Below, one piece after another: positions 1 through 11,544 of a stretch of 64,000 nucleotides of DNA. Made by a program: the position numbers and the translations under genes. Numbering within the stretch: the stretch's first letter is position 1; each line of letters begins with the position of its first letter. Origin of the DNA: Panicum virgatum. Its lineage: Eukaryota; Streptophyta; Magnoliopsida; Poales; Poaceae. The notes below the pieces were generated by a model. It was given only the letters and a program-made list of their open reading frames with translations, was not told where the DNA came from and did not search any database. Location: positions 9,803,015 to 9,867,014 of the forward strand of contig NC_053146.1 of assembly GCF_016808335.1 (NCBI RefSeq), in the 5' to 3' direction.

Positions 1-1029
1 TTCCCAACATTTGCAAATGATGTGAGAAATATAAGATTCAGCTTAAGTACGGATGGCATGAATCTTTTCGGTGAGCAGAGCAGTGGCCATAGTACCTGGT
101 CTGTGACACTCTGTATATACAACATTCCTCACTGGTTGTGTATGAAGCGGAAATTCATTATGATGCCGGTGGTTATCCCCGGCCCGAAGCAACCCGATAA
201 CGATATAGATGTGTATCTGAAACCACTGATTGAGGATTTTCTATTGTTGTGGAAAGAGCAGGGTGTTCATATGTGGGATACGTATGCAGAGGAACATTTT
301 AACCTTCGTGCATTGCTTTTCATAACCACCAACGATTGGCTAGCACTAAGCAACCTCTCTGGACAATCCAATAAGGGTTATAGGGCATGCACCCCTTGTT
401 TAGAAGAAACCGACAGCACGTACCTCAAGCACTGTAGGAAGATCGTGTATATGGGTCATCGTCGATTTCTTCCGATCAAGCACCCATTAAGGAGGAGGCA
501 TGCTCACTATGATGGAAAGGCAGATCATCGTACCAAGCCTAGGCACCGTTGTGGGAAAATAGTGTTTGAAATGGTCAAAAGATATAAAAGTAGTATTTGG
601 AAAAGGACCCGGCAGCAGATCAGTGTAGAGTGATGACGGACGTGCACCTATGTGGAAGAAGAAGAGTATTTTTGGGAGTTACCTTATTGGGAAGTCTTAG
701 ATGTCCGCCACGCAATTGATGTGATGCACCTAACAAAGAATCTTTGTGTGAACCTTCTAGGCTTCCTTGGTGTATACGGTAAGCCAAATGATACATTAGA
801 AGCGCGGCAAGATCTTCAACGTATGAAACAACGGACCACCCTACATCCAGAAAAAAGGGATAAAGGACGTCATTACCTAGGTCCTGCGTGCTACACTCTT
901 AGTAAGGAAGAGAAGCAAAGTATGTTCGACTGTTTGAACAATATTAAGGTCCCATCAGACTACTCTTCGAATATAAAAAGAATTAGTAGACAAATAGAGA
1001 GAATTAGAGAATTAAAAAGAATTAGTTAG
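1..1029 (+). pseudogene. TNP2-type CACTA transposase, truncated fragment
   Basis: The frame is open from the first base of the window. Sequence such as FSLSTDGMNLF, VVIPGPKQP, LKPLIEDF and then WELPYWEVLDVRHAIDVMH is typical of the TNP2 transposase core of plant CACTA elements. Two adjacent TGA codons at 631-636 interrupt it, and the same frame resumes through 1029. Homology stops near 985, where AT-rich GAATTTAGTTAG repeats begin, so the C-terminal part (including DUF4216/4218-type regions) has been lost. The N-terminus lies outside the window. TNP2 catalyses excision and insertion of CACTA elements; this copy cannot make a complete protein. Confidence 0.85.
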
Positions 1030-1930
1030 AGAATTTAGTTATTTTATTTATATACATTAGTTAGAGAATTTAGTTAGACAAGGAAATGGAGAGAATTTAG
1101 TTAGAGAGAATGTAGTCATTATTTTTTTGCCATTATTTGATATTATCTAGAATTTAGTTATTTCATATATAGAAGGAAATGAAGAGAATTTAGAGAGAGA
1201 ATTTAGAGAGAATTTAGTTATTTCTATTATTATGTCTTATGTAGTGTATAATTGTGTCATTTAAAGATTTTATTTAATCATGTATTTAATGGTTAGACGA
1301 CGACATGTATTGCACTCTGTAATGTAATGACGACGACAAAGAGTAATGACGACGAGGAGTAATGACGAGTAACGATGACGAGTAATAATTTTATGTACAA
1401 TTCTTGATTACATGTATTGCATTTGTAATTTAGATTGATTTAAATTAATTCTCGAGCTCGAACCCGTTCGTATTCGCTCTCTAACTCACTCACGCATTCG
1501 CCGTCCCTCGACCCTCGACCCCGACTCTCAACCCCGTCCCTCGACTCTCGACCTCGACCCTCAACCCTAGACCTCAACTCTCAACCCCGTTCCTCGACCG
1601 GTTCCTCGACCCCGTTCCACGACACACACACACTGTCTAATACACTCTAACACACACACACTAACACACACACAAACACACCCTAACACACTCTAACACA
1701 TTTATATAAAGTATCGACCCTCGACCCTTGACACACACACACTGACTCACACACACACTAACTCTCTCTCTCTTTCTTTGTCCCACTAACACACAAACAC
1801 ATAGACACACACACCCACGCACACACTGACTCTCACACACACTCTCACTAACTCTCTCTATCTTTCTCTGTCCCTCTAACATACACACACTCTCTCTCTC
1901 TCAAACACGCATATTCGTTCAAAGAATTGA
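985..1930. repeat. Low-complexity tracts inside the CACTA element
   Basis: No gene here. 985-1215 is made of variants of GAGAATTTAGTTAG. 1450-1620 repeats CTCGACCC/CTCAACCC units. 1620-1900 is a (CA)n/(CT)n-rich tract. The long cysteine/valine-rich minus-strand frame over the last tract is a by-product of the simple repeat. Confidence 0.8.
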
Positions 1931-1993
1931 ATTCTCCTGCTTCATTTAAGGATGGACACATACTCTAACACATTTTTACGGTTTTAGTTAAGG

Positions 1994-4900
1994 ATGGACC
2001 CCTTCGGTGATGACGAGGTCGCCAGGCAATACATGTTGGACGCAATAAACAAAGATACGAGGGCCAACACCACCCAGCCAATTGCTGAAGAAGATGCTCG
2101 GACAGCTGATTCGTTCCTGAATATGTCTGGAGATGCCGATGAAGAAGATGATGACTTTGCACCGCCGCCCAATCAACAGCTGATTCGTTCCTGAATATGT
2201 CTGGAGATTACTATATGCATAGTGACTTCGGTAGATTAGTTTTGCAATTAACATATCTTTTCTGTAATTTAGTCGACCTCCGCATCGACTTCATTGAGTC
2301 AGTCAAAAGGGAGACGCCGGCCAACCAAGAAAAAGGACGGAAGACAGGTGGTCACAGAAGTGGACGCAGAGGGCTGTCCAAGTGCTCCAGAGGCTGCTAG
2401 CACAAAATTTGTCAACCAATGTGGGATTATTGTTCGGGCAAGAATTCCGATCACCACAAGACTATGGAAAACGAGCAAACCCGAAGAACAGTAACACGCC
2501 GTGCCTGCACATCAGAAGGACATGCTATGGGCAGAACTCAAGGATATGTTCACTCTTCCTGAAGGAGTTGACCAAGAACTTATGAAGAAATGTGCCTTGA
2601 AAAAGATGGCCCTTGCCTTTGCAACTTTCAAGAAGAAGTTGTACATCAATTACATCAAGAAGGATTAGGAGCCGAACTAGGACGATCTTCCTCAGGTTAA
2701 ATCATACTGGGAGGAGTTCAAACAATACAATCTATCAGAGGAAGCCCAAGAAAAATCCGAACAGGCCAAGGTGAATGAAGCAAATAAGAAGTACAACCAC
2801 CACCTTGGTGCTGCCGGGTACACGAAGTCAGTTAAAAAATGGCAGAAGATGAAACAAGACCTTATGGATAGAGGCATCAGGCGATGACTTGGGATTGGCC
2901 GGATAGAACCAAGTGGTGGTTATTTGCTAATGGCGTGACACTAAACCAGTTGGATGGAAGTTTGGTCGTGCCCGAGCATATGCAAGAAGTGTCCCGCGAT
3001 CTAGTCGCTACAATAGATGAGACCCAACAAGGAACATTCCAGCCTCAAAGGGAGAATGATGAGCTGACAAGGGCATTAAAGAATCCAGAACAACCCAGAC
3101 GAGCCCGCGGCATCGGCGTGGTCCCATGGAATGTTGCTTGGGCCGGTGATTCCTCTTACAAGACTCACCGAAAGAGCAAAGCCGAACAGGAAGAGAAACT
3201 CCGTGCCATACAAGAAGAGATGAACAGGAAGGTTGCGTCCTTGGAATCTCAGATGGACACCAGGTTCAATGAGGCAGTGCAGCTAGCTTTGAGCCAAAGG
3301 GGCATTGCTGGGTCGCATCCGGATGTTCTGATAAGCCCGGCCTCACAGCGATGCAGCAATTGTGCATCCACGGCGGCACCCAACGTACAAGCGGAACAAC
3401 AACCCCAGATTGAGCCAACGATGGCAGATGACCAGAGGTATCCAGTGGATGATGTCACCATGCCGACACCGTGCGAGCTTCATGTACGAGCAAGGAATAT
3501 ATCCATTCATGTCGCATACGGGTCAGCCCCGCCCCTGAATCCTTCTACTACAATTCATGGAAGGCCGATACCCCCTGGCTACACCTCCATCACAGTCAAG
3601 CAGATAGTTGGAAACAATGAGGATGTTGAGCTCAACTTCGTTGGAGGGGATGGAGAGAAGACATTGGGAGACGCACTGCACGGGGTCGTTCTATGGCGCA
3701 AGGCCGACATCAAACTTACTGCAAGCACAACGGCTCCCGCGCAGACCGATCGCCCGTCTCCGCGGCCTCCCTCACCGCCGTCCCCACAACCACCTCCTTC
3801 ACCACCGTCTCCACCGGCGCAAAGGGCCACGAGTACTCCAACTCCTCCTGCACCAGAAAAAGGAAAGAAAAAGACAGCATCCCTCCCAGCGGCAGGACCC
3901 TCAAAGAAGAAGCAGAAAACAGTCGAAAGAAAATTAACCTACGAGAAAACTGCTGAGGAGTTGGAAGAGCAGACTGCTCGATATATAAAAGAACAGTTGA
4001 AGCCTAAAGTCCCCCTGTCGAGGGAAAAGGTACCTCTAGAACTAGGGAAAAAGCTTCTCGCAAACCTAGACAACCCACCAAAACTGAAAAGCTTACCCTC
4101 GAACTATGATCATACTCTGACAAAGGCACACAAGGTGAGAAATTTGAAGAAAAAATGTGGCAAGACCATTCCTCAGCTTGGCACACAACAAAAAGAACTC
4201 GAGCCCCTCCGGGTGCCAGGGTTGCCACTCCTACACCTAACGGACGTACAACTCCAGGCGGACCTACAGGTCGCGATATTTCTTTCTAAAACTGGATTAA
4301 TGCTAGAGGAGGCAAAGGGACAAGTGGAGGCGGAAATCCATGTCGCTCCCGTTTTTACTCCATTCCAGCATGGAAAACCTTTTGTCACTGAGGAAGAGGA
4401 GAAAAGTCCAGGCACACAGATGTTCAATTTGCATAGATGGTACCTACGAATGTCGAATGACGAAGGAAAAATGTTTGGAGTCAAGTATCGTGACCATGAT
4501 TTCTTCTGCGGGGAGGACGACTTCTGGGTGTACTTCAAAAATTTATATCACATTTACCATCAACAAGCCCTCGATGCTCTATCATCACCATTTGTGTTTT
4601 GTAAGTATCACTTACCTCTACATTAATACTTTTTGTTAACAAGAACATAATTATATGTGTGCATTATAAAATTTCTATTATATCGTTTAGACAAGAGACC
4701 CAAAGAAGACGAAAACATGGATGACACCATCAGATCGGCTTCATGTCTCCTTTGCTAGTCAACCAGAAAGTGCTCAATGAAAATTACAAGGAAACGTGGC
4801 AAAACATGTACGATTCATTGACTAGGCAAAATTACAAATCTTATATATTCATACCATACAACTTTGGGTAAGTCTTGGTCGACTCAATCCTCTATTATAT

Positions 4901-5647
4901 TAATAAATAAATACTAAGTCGTCTAATGCATGTATGTATATATTCTATCTATATCTGCAGTTATCATTAGATTTTACTCATACTTTCCGTAGAGAATGGC
5001 AATCTTATAGTCTTTGACTCAATGAGAAATCCAAAGTCCGCAATCCAACATATCTGAGACCCCTTGAATAGGTAAGTTCAGTTTGCACAATCAATTCTTT
5101 TTTCTGTTAATAACAATTCCTGAATATCAAACTTAACTTTGAGCACAGGGTTTGGAAAAAATTTGTGAAAAATAACAAAGAACGTGGTCAATGGAGGCCC
5201 GAACTGAACATTAACATGGATTATCTGGTATGTTGATTCATAAAGATTTGTCTAGTTAAGTATATAATCCCAAATTGTTCTAAATTGAGTAATTTATTTG
5301 TTTCTCCTTAAGTGTTCGAGACAACAACAAGGAACTGATTGGTCCGGGTACTACGTATGCGACTACTTGCACATCATGACTCCATGCGGAAAGGCTACTG
5401 ATGAAGATACGAGAGTACGTTCAAACCGTTCACTAGTACATTTTCATATTTGTACTAACACACATGATGTTAATCCTTTTTTCCTAAATGATAGATGTCT
5501 CAAATGGGGGATGAATGTTACTCTACTGATCGGATCAACGCCGTGTGCGAGCAGCTCGCCGGATTCATTTTGAACGAGATCTTGGATCCTAGAGGCGAGT
5601 TCTACCACGACGGTCACATCCATAGAGGACTTCCATCGAGCTCCTGA
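1994..5647 (+). pseudogene. CACTA-borne gene with DUF8039-like and Ulp1 (C48) protease-like regions, broken
   Basis: Second gene of the CACTA element, spliced and decayed. A short acidic first exon starts at ATG 1994. The main open exon (2884-4626, about 580 codons) holds a coiled-coil stretch (EEKLRAIQEEMNRKVASLE), a DUF8039-like part (PIPPGYTSITVKQIV), a Pro/Ser-rich linker, a Lys-rich segment and the start of a protease-like domain. Further exons follow: about 4690-4868, about 4961-5075, about 5150-5230, about 5310-5415 and 5495-5647. Ulp1-type proteases cleave SUMO-like proteins with a His-Asp-Cys triad. Here the codon after the putative catalytic His is TAG (4968-4970), where Trp is usual. 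The expected nucleophile Cys reads Ser in TDWSGYYVC (Ser codon 5343-5345). Exon limits are approximate. Confidence 0.7.
2103..2209. repeat. 32-bp direct repeat from a local tandem duplication
   Basis: The motif CAGCTGATTCGTTCCTGAAT and the 12 bases after it occur twice, starting near 2103 and 2178, about 75 bp apart. The second copy brings a TGA into the reading frame of the CACTA second gene. Confidence 0.8.
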
Positions 5648-5924
5648 GGGGACCAGTAGTTGGACTACAAACATGACTTGTACATTTGTAAATATTTTTA
5701 AATGTTATGGCTTGATGTTTGTAAATTTATAAATATATTAGTTCATCTAGTTAGCTTAATTATATGCTCGCATTTCACTTTTAGTTAGTTTGAAATATTC
5801 TCTGAAAACAAACACGAACGACCAATGAACGTATAGTACTGTAGAGCTTGAGTGCGTTTAGCAATTATAAAAGAATAAACAGTAATAAATATAACAAACA
5901 AAACTAGATTTGGAAAAAAAAAGT

Positions 5925-6150
5925 CATTGGTACCGGTTGGAAAGACCAACCGGTACCAAAGGGGCTGCCACCTTGCGTCAGCGTGGCAGCTTCTTTGGTA
6001 CCGGTTGGTCTTTCAAACCGGTACCAATGGAAGCCTAAGGCACCGGTTGAAAAACCCGGTGTCTAAAGGCGAGGCCATTGGTCTCGGTTTGCGGGAACCG
6101 GTTGGAAAACCGGTGCCTAAGGGTATTTCCAACCGGTTCCCATGGCGTGT
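5925..6150. repeat. Subterminal inverted repeats of the CACTA element
   Basis: Repeated ACCGGTTGG / CCAACCGGT units in both orientations, several spaced as short palindromes, lie just inside the 3' terminus. In CACTA elements such arrays are the transposase-binding region (family knowledge). Confidence 0.8.
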
Positions 6151-6758
6151 TTTCTAGTAGTGGCGGTTGGTCTCGTATCGCTTCCTCTCTCCCTGTAAGG
6201 AATGTGCAAGACCTCGCAGCCAGTGGTGAAGAGCTTGCAGCCGAGACTCTTGCAAGGTACATCCGGATGGACATTCAAAATGGTGATGTCCTCGTCGAGA
6301 GGTCCGGTGAGGTTCCTGTGGTTGACCTTGGTAGGCTCTTTGATCCTCAGTTTGCAGAGCAGGAGGCAGCTCACCTCAAGTTTGCTTGCGAGGGTTGGGG
6401 TTTCTTTCAGGTACATACACAACAGTTTTTCAACAAGGTGCATCGGTGTCAACTTGCGTGACTTGAGAAAACTAGCAACAATTTCTAGTGACTTTAACAT
6501 CCCAAATTACCCAAATGTTATCGTTGTACAAATTAAAATTATATATAACTGATTGCCCAGGTCTAACACAGTTAATTACTAACCTGATTTTTATTATGTG
6601 CCATTCTTTTGCAAGACCATGCCATGCTTTTGACAATATGAACCCCATAATTTACCATTATGTTCTCAAAGAAGCTACACTTTTATTCATCATTTCAATA
6701 GATTTGATCATCAAAAATCATCACTAGAGTAGCTCACTTTATCACACTACGTTGACCA

Positions 6759-7300
6759 CACTACTAGAAAAAGAGTTATTCGTCCACCTCCATTTAGTAC
6801 TGGTTACTTTAAACCCGGTACTAGTACCAATTTAATACCGGTTCTACAGCACAGTACCCCCGGAGCCATTTAATACCGGTTTTTAACACCACCCGGTACT
6901 AAATGCCATCATTTAGTACTGGTTGGTGTTATGACCTGGTACTAAATAGCTCCCGGGCCCCCAACCATTTAGTACCGGGCCATAACACCACCCGGCACCG
7001 GGTGGTGTTATGACCCGGTACTAAATGGTCCATCCTGGTTACTTCAAAAGGATAACATCTTCAATGCACTCACATGTGCTGTGTCGGTGGGATGGTACAT
7101 AATACTATGCACGAGGTCACAGGTCATGAGTTCGAACCCTGGCATACGCGCATTTATCCAGATCTATTTTTTTAAAGGAACCAGCTATTTAGTACCGGAT
7201 ACTGCGACCGGTACTAAATGGACCGTCCATTTAGTACCGGCCAGCCGGTACCGGCTGCCCGAGCCGGCGCCCGGTACTAATGAAGCTATTTCTTGCAGTG
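6759..7300. mobile_element. Non-autonomous CACTA element in intron 1 (TSD CCA)
   Basis: 542 bp bounded by CACTACTAGAAAA and TTTCTTGCAGTG, with the 3-bp duplication CCA at 6756-6758 and 7301-7303. The interior has many TTTAGTACCGG / CCGGTACTAAA inverted subterminal repeats and no transposase. A tRNA-like B-box (GAGTTCGAACCC, near 7128) is inside. It lies in the dioxygenase intron 1 and leaves the splice sites intact. Confidence 0.88.
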
Positions 7301-7619
7301 CCATCAACCTTTTGGAATTTGGAATTTACAGCTTGTGAATCACGGAATACCAGAGGAGACAATCACGGATATAAGAAATGACATCCGGAAATTCTTTCAA
7401 CTTCCCCTTGAGGTAAAGAATGCCTATGCACAGCTTCCAGGAAAATGCAAGGTTACGGCCAATCATTTGTTATGTCGGAGAGTCAAACACTAGACTGGTC
7501 TGACATGCTTGGCATCTTAACTCAGCCGCCTCAGGCCCGTGATATGAGATACTGGCCTTCTCATCAGCCTCATACTTTCAGGTTAGAGTTTAATTATACA
7601 ACTGCAGCAGTCCACAAGC

Positions 7620-7942
7620 AAATACATGCATGTTATCAGTTTACATGCATCGTCCAAAATTCTAACATGCTAGCTTTTGATTTGGTACCGAGGATAATTG
7701 AGGAAGGCAAGGCTTGAGCTTATGCATGCAGGTTTTAGGCATCTTCAGAAGTTTTTCCCGGATGCTCTTAGCTTAAGGTCGCAAAATGTGTTGCATGTAA
7801 TAATTTAATCGCTTGGGACCATACCTTGGTTAAAGAAGCTCGCCATCGCGAGTTCCTTTGAACCTGCTGTAATCTCTCTTCCTCATACGTGCTTAGGCCC
7901 AGTCGCGAAAAAAATACATGCATGTTATCAGTTTACATGCAT
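7620..7942. repeat. 261-bp insertion in intron 2 flanked by a 31-bp direct repeat
   Basis: The 31-bp sequence starting AAATACATGCATGTTATCAG stands at 7620-7650 and exactly again at 7912-7942. The 261 bp between (7651-7911) end in a short A-run (CGCGAAAAAA), which would fit a retroposed fragment or repair filler. I recognise no family. The rest of intron 2 (7943-8607) and intron 3 (8930-9578) is AT-rich with nothing I can name. Confidence 0.7.
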
Positions 7943-9835
7943 TATTTACAGTTTTCTGTTTTGGACCCTAAGGTCTAAGGTATTAAACTGCCAAAGCCAA
8001 GTCAGTAGAGCTAGGGTTCGCATTGAACTGGCACAAAAAACTATTATAGAAGATATTGGGCTATTGCTAGATTTTAGTTTTATGATTAAACAAAATGTAT
8101 TTTTGGTTATTTTGGATGTTGTACTGCCACCTCAATTAGGCAACCGTGCAAAAACTGCAGCTAGATTTTGCTTATTTCTATTTGAACCACTTACACTCTT
8201 ACATATTTGTGACACACTATACTGAAGCACAAAAAAGGACTTTCATTCTTCTATACATTTCTATAAACTAATAGAGAAGGCTTCAAAGTCAAGCATGTAA
8301 ATTATACCTTTATCCCTGCAATGTATACAAACTCCATTTTTCTTCCTTACTAATTAGAGAACAAGTGAGCACATGTCTAAACACTACCGTACATACTGTC
8401 ACTACTAGTCTACTACAGAAATGCTGTTTAGGGGCAAGTAAACCGACATTTGCAGGGACGGGGCATTTTTTGCAGCTAACACTAGAGCAGCAAATGCATT
8501 TCCAAGAACATTAATGAAAATATATAATGGCAAAATTTTCACCATACACTTCACCTTGTATCAATACCTATAGCACTAATAAATATTTGTTTCTTGTGTG
8601 ATATTAGGAAATCTATTGAAGACTATTCTTCTGAGCTTATGAAAGTTTCTCACTCTATTGTAACCTTTATTGCAAAAACACTAAATATTGATCCCAAACT
8701 GATGGAAGACAAATATGTTTCACAATTTTTGAGGATGAATTACTACCCGCCATGCAAGGCCATGGCTGACAAGGTTTTGGGATTTTCGCCGCACTCTGAT
8801 GGAAGTTTTTTTACTCTCCTTCTAGAAGTTAATTCAGTTCTGGCTCTTCAAATTAAAAGGCACAATGCATGGATCCCAGTGAAACCAAACCCTAAAGCAT
8901 TGCTAGTGAATGTGGGTGACTATCTTGAGGTATGAAATCTCTCCTGCAAATTATGTTCGTTATTGATGTTTTCAAACATGACCTCAATACAAAAAGGAAC
9001 CATGGCCAACAGTGTAATCATCCAAAAAAGATATAAGTCAGTGTTTTAAAGTTTTGTCTTGTACATACTTTCTTAGATATTGATGCATGTCCCCTATGAA
9101 TGCATATTGATGCGTTTGACACAAACATCCTTTTATGGTTACATTCAGACTGTGACTTCTGGTTCCTTTTCTATCAATTTTTTTTATTGAAAAGAGTTTT
9201 CTTATGATCTTTCAAAAGGTACATATAATGGCAATTTGATACATATATAGGTACCAAATGTTTACCTCCTATATGTTATAATTGGTAGTACCTCTTGAAA
9301 GACTGTAAAAAGGCTCATGAGCTTTATAATGCTTCAGCGAAACAGTGTCAAATGACATTATTTTTAGGAATTGAGATTTCATCAAAGGGAAGCTTCCATC
9401 TTAACATAAGATTTTTTTCCCTTTATGCATAGCCATCCCCCCTAACGATAGTTTACCGTTCAAGCATACTCTCTTTAATTACCCATTATATGAATGGCTA
9501 TTTTTTAAAATATGATCTAAGATATCATAACCAACTTGATACCCCATCTGTCTTCTTTTAACCCTTTTGTGTTCGTAGATCATGTCAAATGGAAAGTACA
9601 AGAATATTGAGCATAGAGTTACAATAAATACCAATCAGGAACGGATGACTGTATCGGCATTTCATGTCCCATCACTTGGTGTTGTAATTTCACCCATTAC
9701 TGGCATCACAGAAGAAAATATCCTTTACAAGACAATGGGAGTGGAAGAGTATGCAAAACTTTATATGTCAAACAAATTGGATGGGAAGAGAGCCTTGGAT
9801 CATGCTAAGTTACTCTAAAAGAACGGAGTTTCATT

Positions 9836-9945
9836 ATAAAATATCATTTTGTTTGCTCAGTGTTGTCCTTGGAGGACACCGAGTTGTGCAATTTTAGGGA
9901 AAGATACATATAAAATATTGTTTTGTTTGCTCAGTGTTGTTTATC
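9836..9945. repeat. Short tandem duplication in the dioxygenase 3' region
   Basis: ATAAAATATCATTTTGTTTGCTCAGTGTTGT (from about 9836) recurs with small changes from about 9909. Both copies lie in the probable 3' UTR just after the stop codon at 9816-9818. Confidence 0.7.
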
Positions 9946-10486
9946 AATTCAGGAAGAAGAAATACATCATTTTGAAGGGAATATTAACAATAAGTAAGCT
10001 GGTTTCCCTCCAAAATCCAAATCAAACAGCTAGAAACGAATTTGTGTTAAGTGCGTGCAAGCAGCAGGAAAGAATGGATGCCGACACACTAGTCCACAAG
10101 GCAGAGTCCAACGACCACACAGAACACACGTGAGAACCAATGCAACCACCCATTATGCAGGTCACGGTGGCGGCGGAGGCGGGCGTGGGTTGCGGCGGAG
10201 GAGCGATGGCGCAGGAGTCCCCTCCCGCAGGTCGCGCCCGGCCGACAAGGGGGCACGGGTCGACAGGGCCGCGACCTGGCGGAGGAGGGAGAGGTTGCCT
10301 CGCTTCAGGGCTGCGAGACGGGAGAGCGTCGGGACTGCACGTGGGGAAGTGGAACCATTGACAGGCGTGGGGGCGGGCGGACGGGGAAGAAAGGAGAGGG
10401 GAGACATGTTTATTTAGTGACAGGCAGAACCACGGGGAGGGCAGATGCATAGAAGAGGCAGACTGAACTTCGTTCTTTTTAAATAA
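9946..10486. other. GC-rich tract, no recognised gene
   Basis: 10100-10420 is strongly GC-rich with overlapping open frames on both strands. None shows a motif I recognise, and the compositional bias alone explains the frames. It could be a degraded first exon or promoter of an unseen gene. No further feature is supported. Confidence 0.4.
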
Positions 10487-10494
10487 CTAGTGGA

Positions 10495-10644
10495 GATGCA
10501 CGTAGAGGCGGAGCTTCGTGAGGGCCAAAGGGGGCCATGACTCCCCTTGACTTTGCAATTTGTACACTGTTCATTACTGTAGCAAAAGAGTGGCCCCCTC
10601 ATTCTTCCGATTTCTTCGATCAAGCTTCGCCAGTGGATGCACGT
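10495..10644. mobile_element. Small Mutator-type MITE inside the Helitron tail (9-bp TSD)
   Basis: The 9-mer GATGCACGT occurs at 10495-10503 and 10636-10644. Between them, 132 bp start AGAGGCGGAGCTTCG and end with a related inverted sequence, CAAGCTTCGCCAGTG. A 9-bp duplication is typical of Mutator-like elements. The insertion splits the 3' hairpin from the CTAG end of the Helitron. Confidence 0.65.
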
Positions 10645-11544
10645 GCCTGTGGCACGTGTTTAAAAAACAATTATATTTAAAAATAATTGGGTTGTATTAA
10701 GACTACTAAAAATTTAATTTATTTATTAGTATATCATAGCAATCCAATATAAAATTTTGGCCTTTCGCATGACGCAGCAAAAAATTAACTAAGAAGACAA
10801 ATCATAATATTTGTTAGAGATACAAATAGACAATTTGACCTTCACATGACAGTTTAAATAAATCCCATACTTGCTGTTTTACACAATAATAGACACGTCA
10901 TAGATCAAGATACAATAAGTATGCTTACATGTGTACACCATACATTTATTCAATCATCATATCAAAAGTTGAATGAGAACAATATCTTACTTCTAATTGT
11001 TTTATGGGACTCCAAGAAAATCATACAACATTAGACTGTCAACTTTCTAATCACACATCATTTATTAGAATAAGCGCACATCACAATCATAATGATCTGT
11101 AGGTGTTCAGCGTCGTCGGGCGCCAGTGGCAGGCTGAGCAGCAGAAGCAGGTGCAGGAGTTCCAGGTGCTATGAGATGCGCCCCTCTGTGATTGGTTTCA
11201 CGGGTAGTGCTCTACTGATTGTTCCCGAGCATTTGGCCCGTAGTTATGTGTAATTGACATCTCTGTGATGCATCATATGACCCCGTGTGCAGTATATGTG
11301 TTTTAGTTTTGGAATACAAGAATGTATGCGTGGTAAAAAAGATTGGCACAACTGAAGACTTGAAGTGGTAAATAAAAATTACCATTGCTAGATCGTAATG
11401 CCTATGTTTAATTATCTACGAAACCCAAATACTACCGGGACAGGGCATCGAATTATGGGCACAAGGACGTTACCTTAACAGTGACCAAACAATGGGGTAT
11501 GCGGTAGTCACCAGATCGACGGGCGCTGGTGGCCAGAACAAAAA

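Larger units (their letters stand above)
1..6162 (+). mobile_element. CACTA (En/Spm) transposon, 3' portion; 5' end outside window
   Basis: Class II element inferred from a TNP2 transposase fragment at the left edge, a second multi-exon gene with a Ulp1-like protease domain, and a 3' terminus. The right end is TTTCTAGTAGTG (6151-6162), the inverse of the usual CACTACTAGAAA end. Just inside it, 5925-6145 holds inverted subterminal repeats built on ACCGGTTGG. The expected 3-bp TSD would be GCG at 6163-6165, but the left copy is outside the window. Both genes carry stop codons, so this copy looks non-functional. It ends directly against exon 1 of a dioxygenase gene. Confidence 0.85.
6163..9818 (+). 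pseudogene. 2-oxoglutarate/Fe(II)-dependent dioxygenase (SRG1/norcoclaurine-synthase-like), 4 exons, broken
   Basis: Soluble plant 2-OG dioxygenase with the family's usual four-exon layout: exon 1 6163-6410, exon 2 7332-7581, exon 3 8608-8929, exon 4 9579-9818. All junctions fit GT-AG. Recognisable pieces are PVVDLGRLF and CEGWGFF (exon 1), LVNHGIP and KLDW-like TLDWSDM (exon 2), MNYYPPC and the iron-binding HSD in PHSDGSFF (His 8792-8794, Asp 8798-8800), and IMSNGKYKNIEHR with the third iron ligand His at 9612-9614. The 2-OG-binding RxS reads R-M-T. Joined length is about 350 codons, normal for the family. Two lesions are visible. The sequence upstream of exon 1 is the CACTA end, so no start codon remains. 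Exon 2 also changes frame between 7442 and 7445. Substrate is unknown. Confidence 0.85.

Noticed and set aside
1661..1888. Cysteine/valine-rich 75-codon minus-strand frame as a small secreted peptide
   Set aside because: It is encoded by a CA/CT simple repeat.
7105..7150. Possible tRNA gene (B-box GAGTTCGAACCC)
   Set aside because: No acceptor stem or anticodon arm can be drawn; it lies inside a non-autonomous CACTA element.
10022..10450. Overlapping frames of up to 142 codons as a gene
   Set aside because: No recognisable domain; the GC-rich composition accounts for open frames on both strands.
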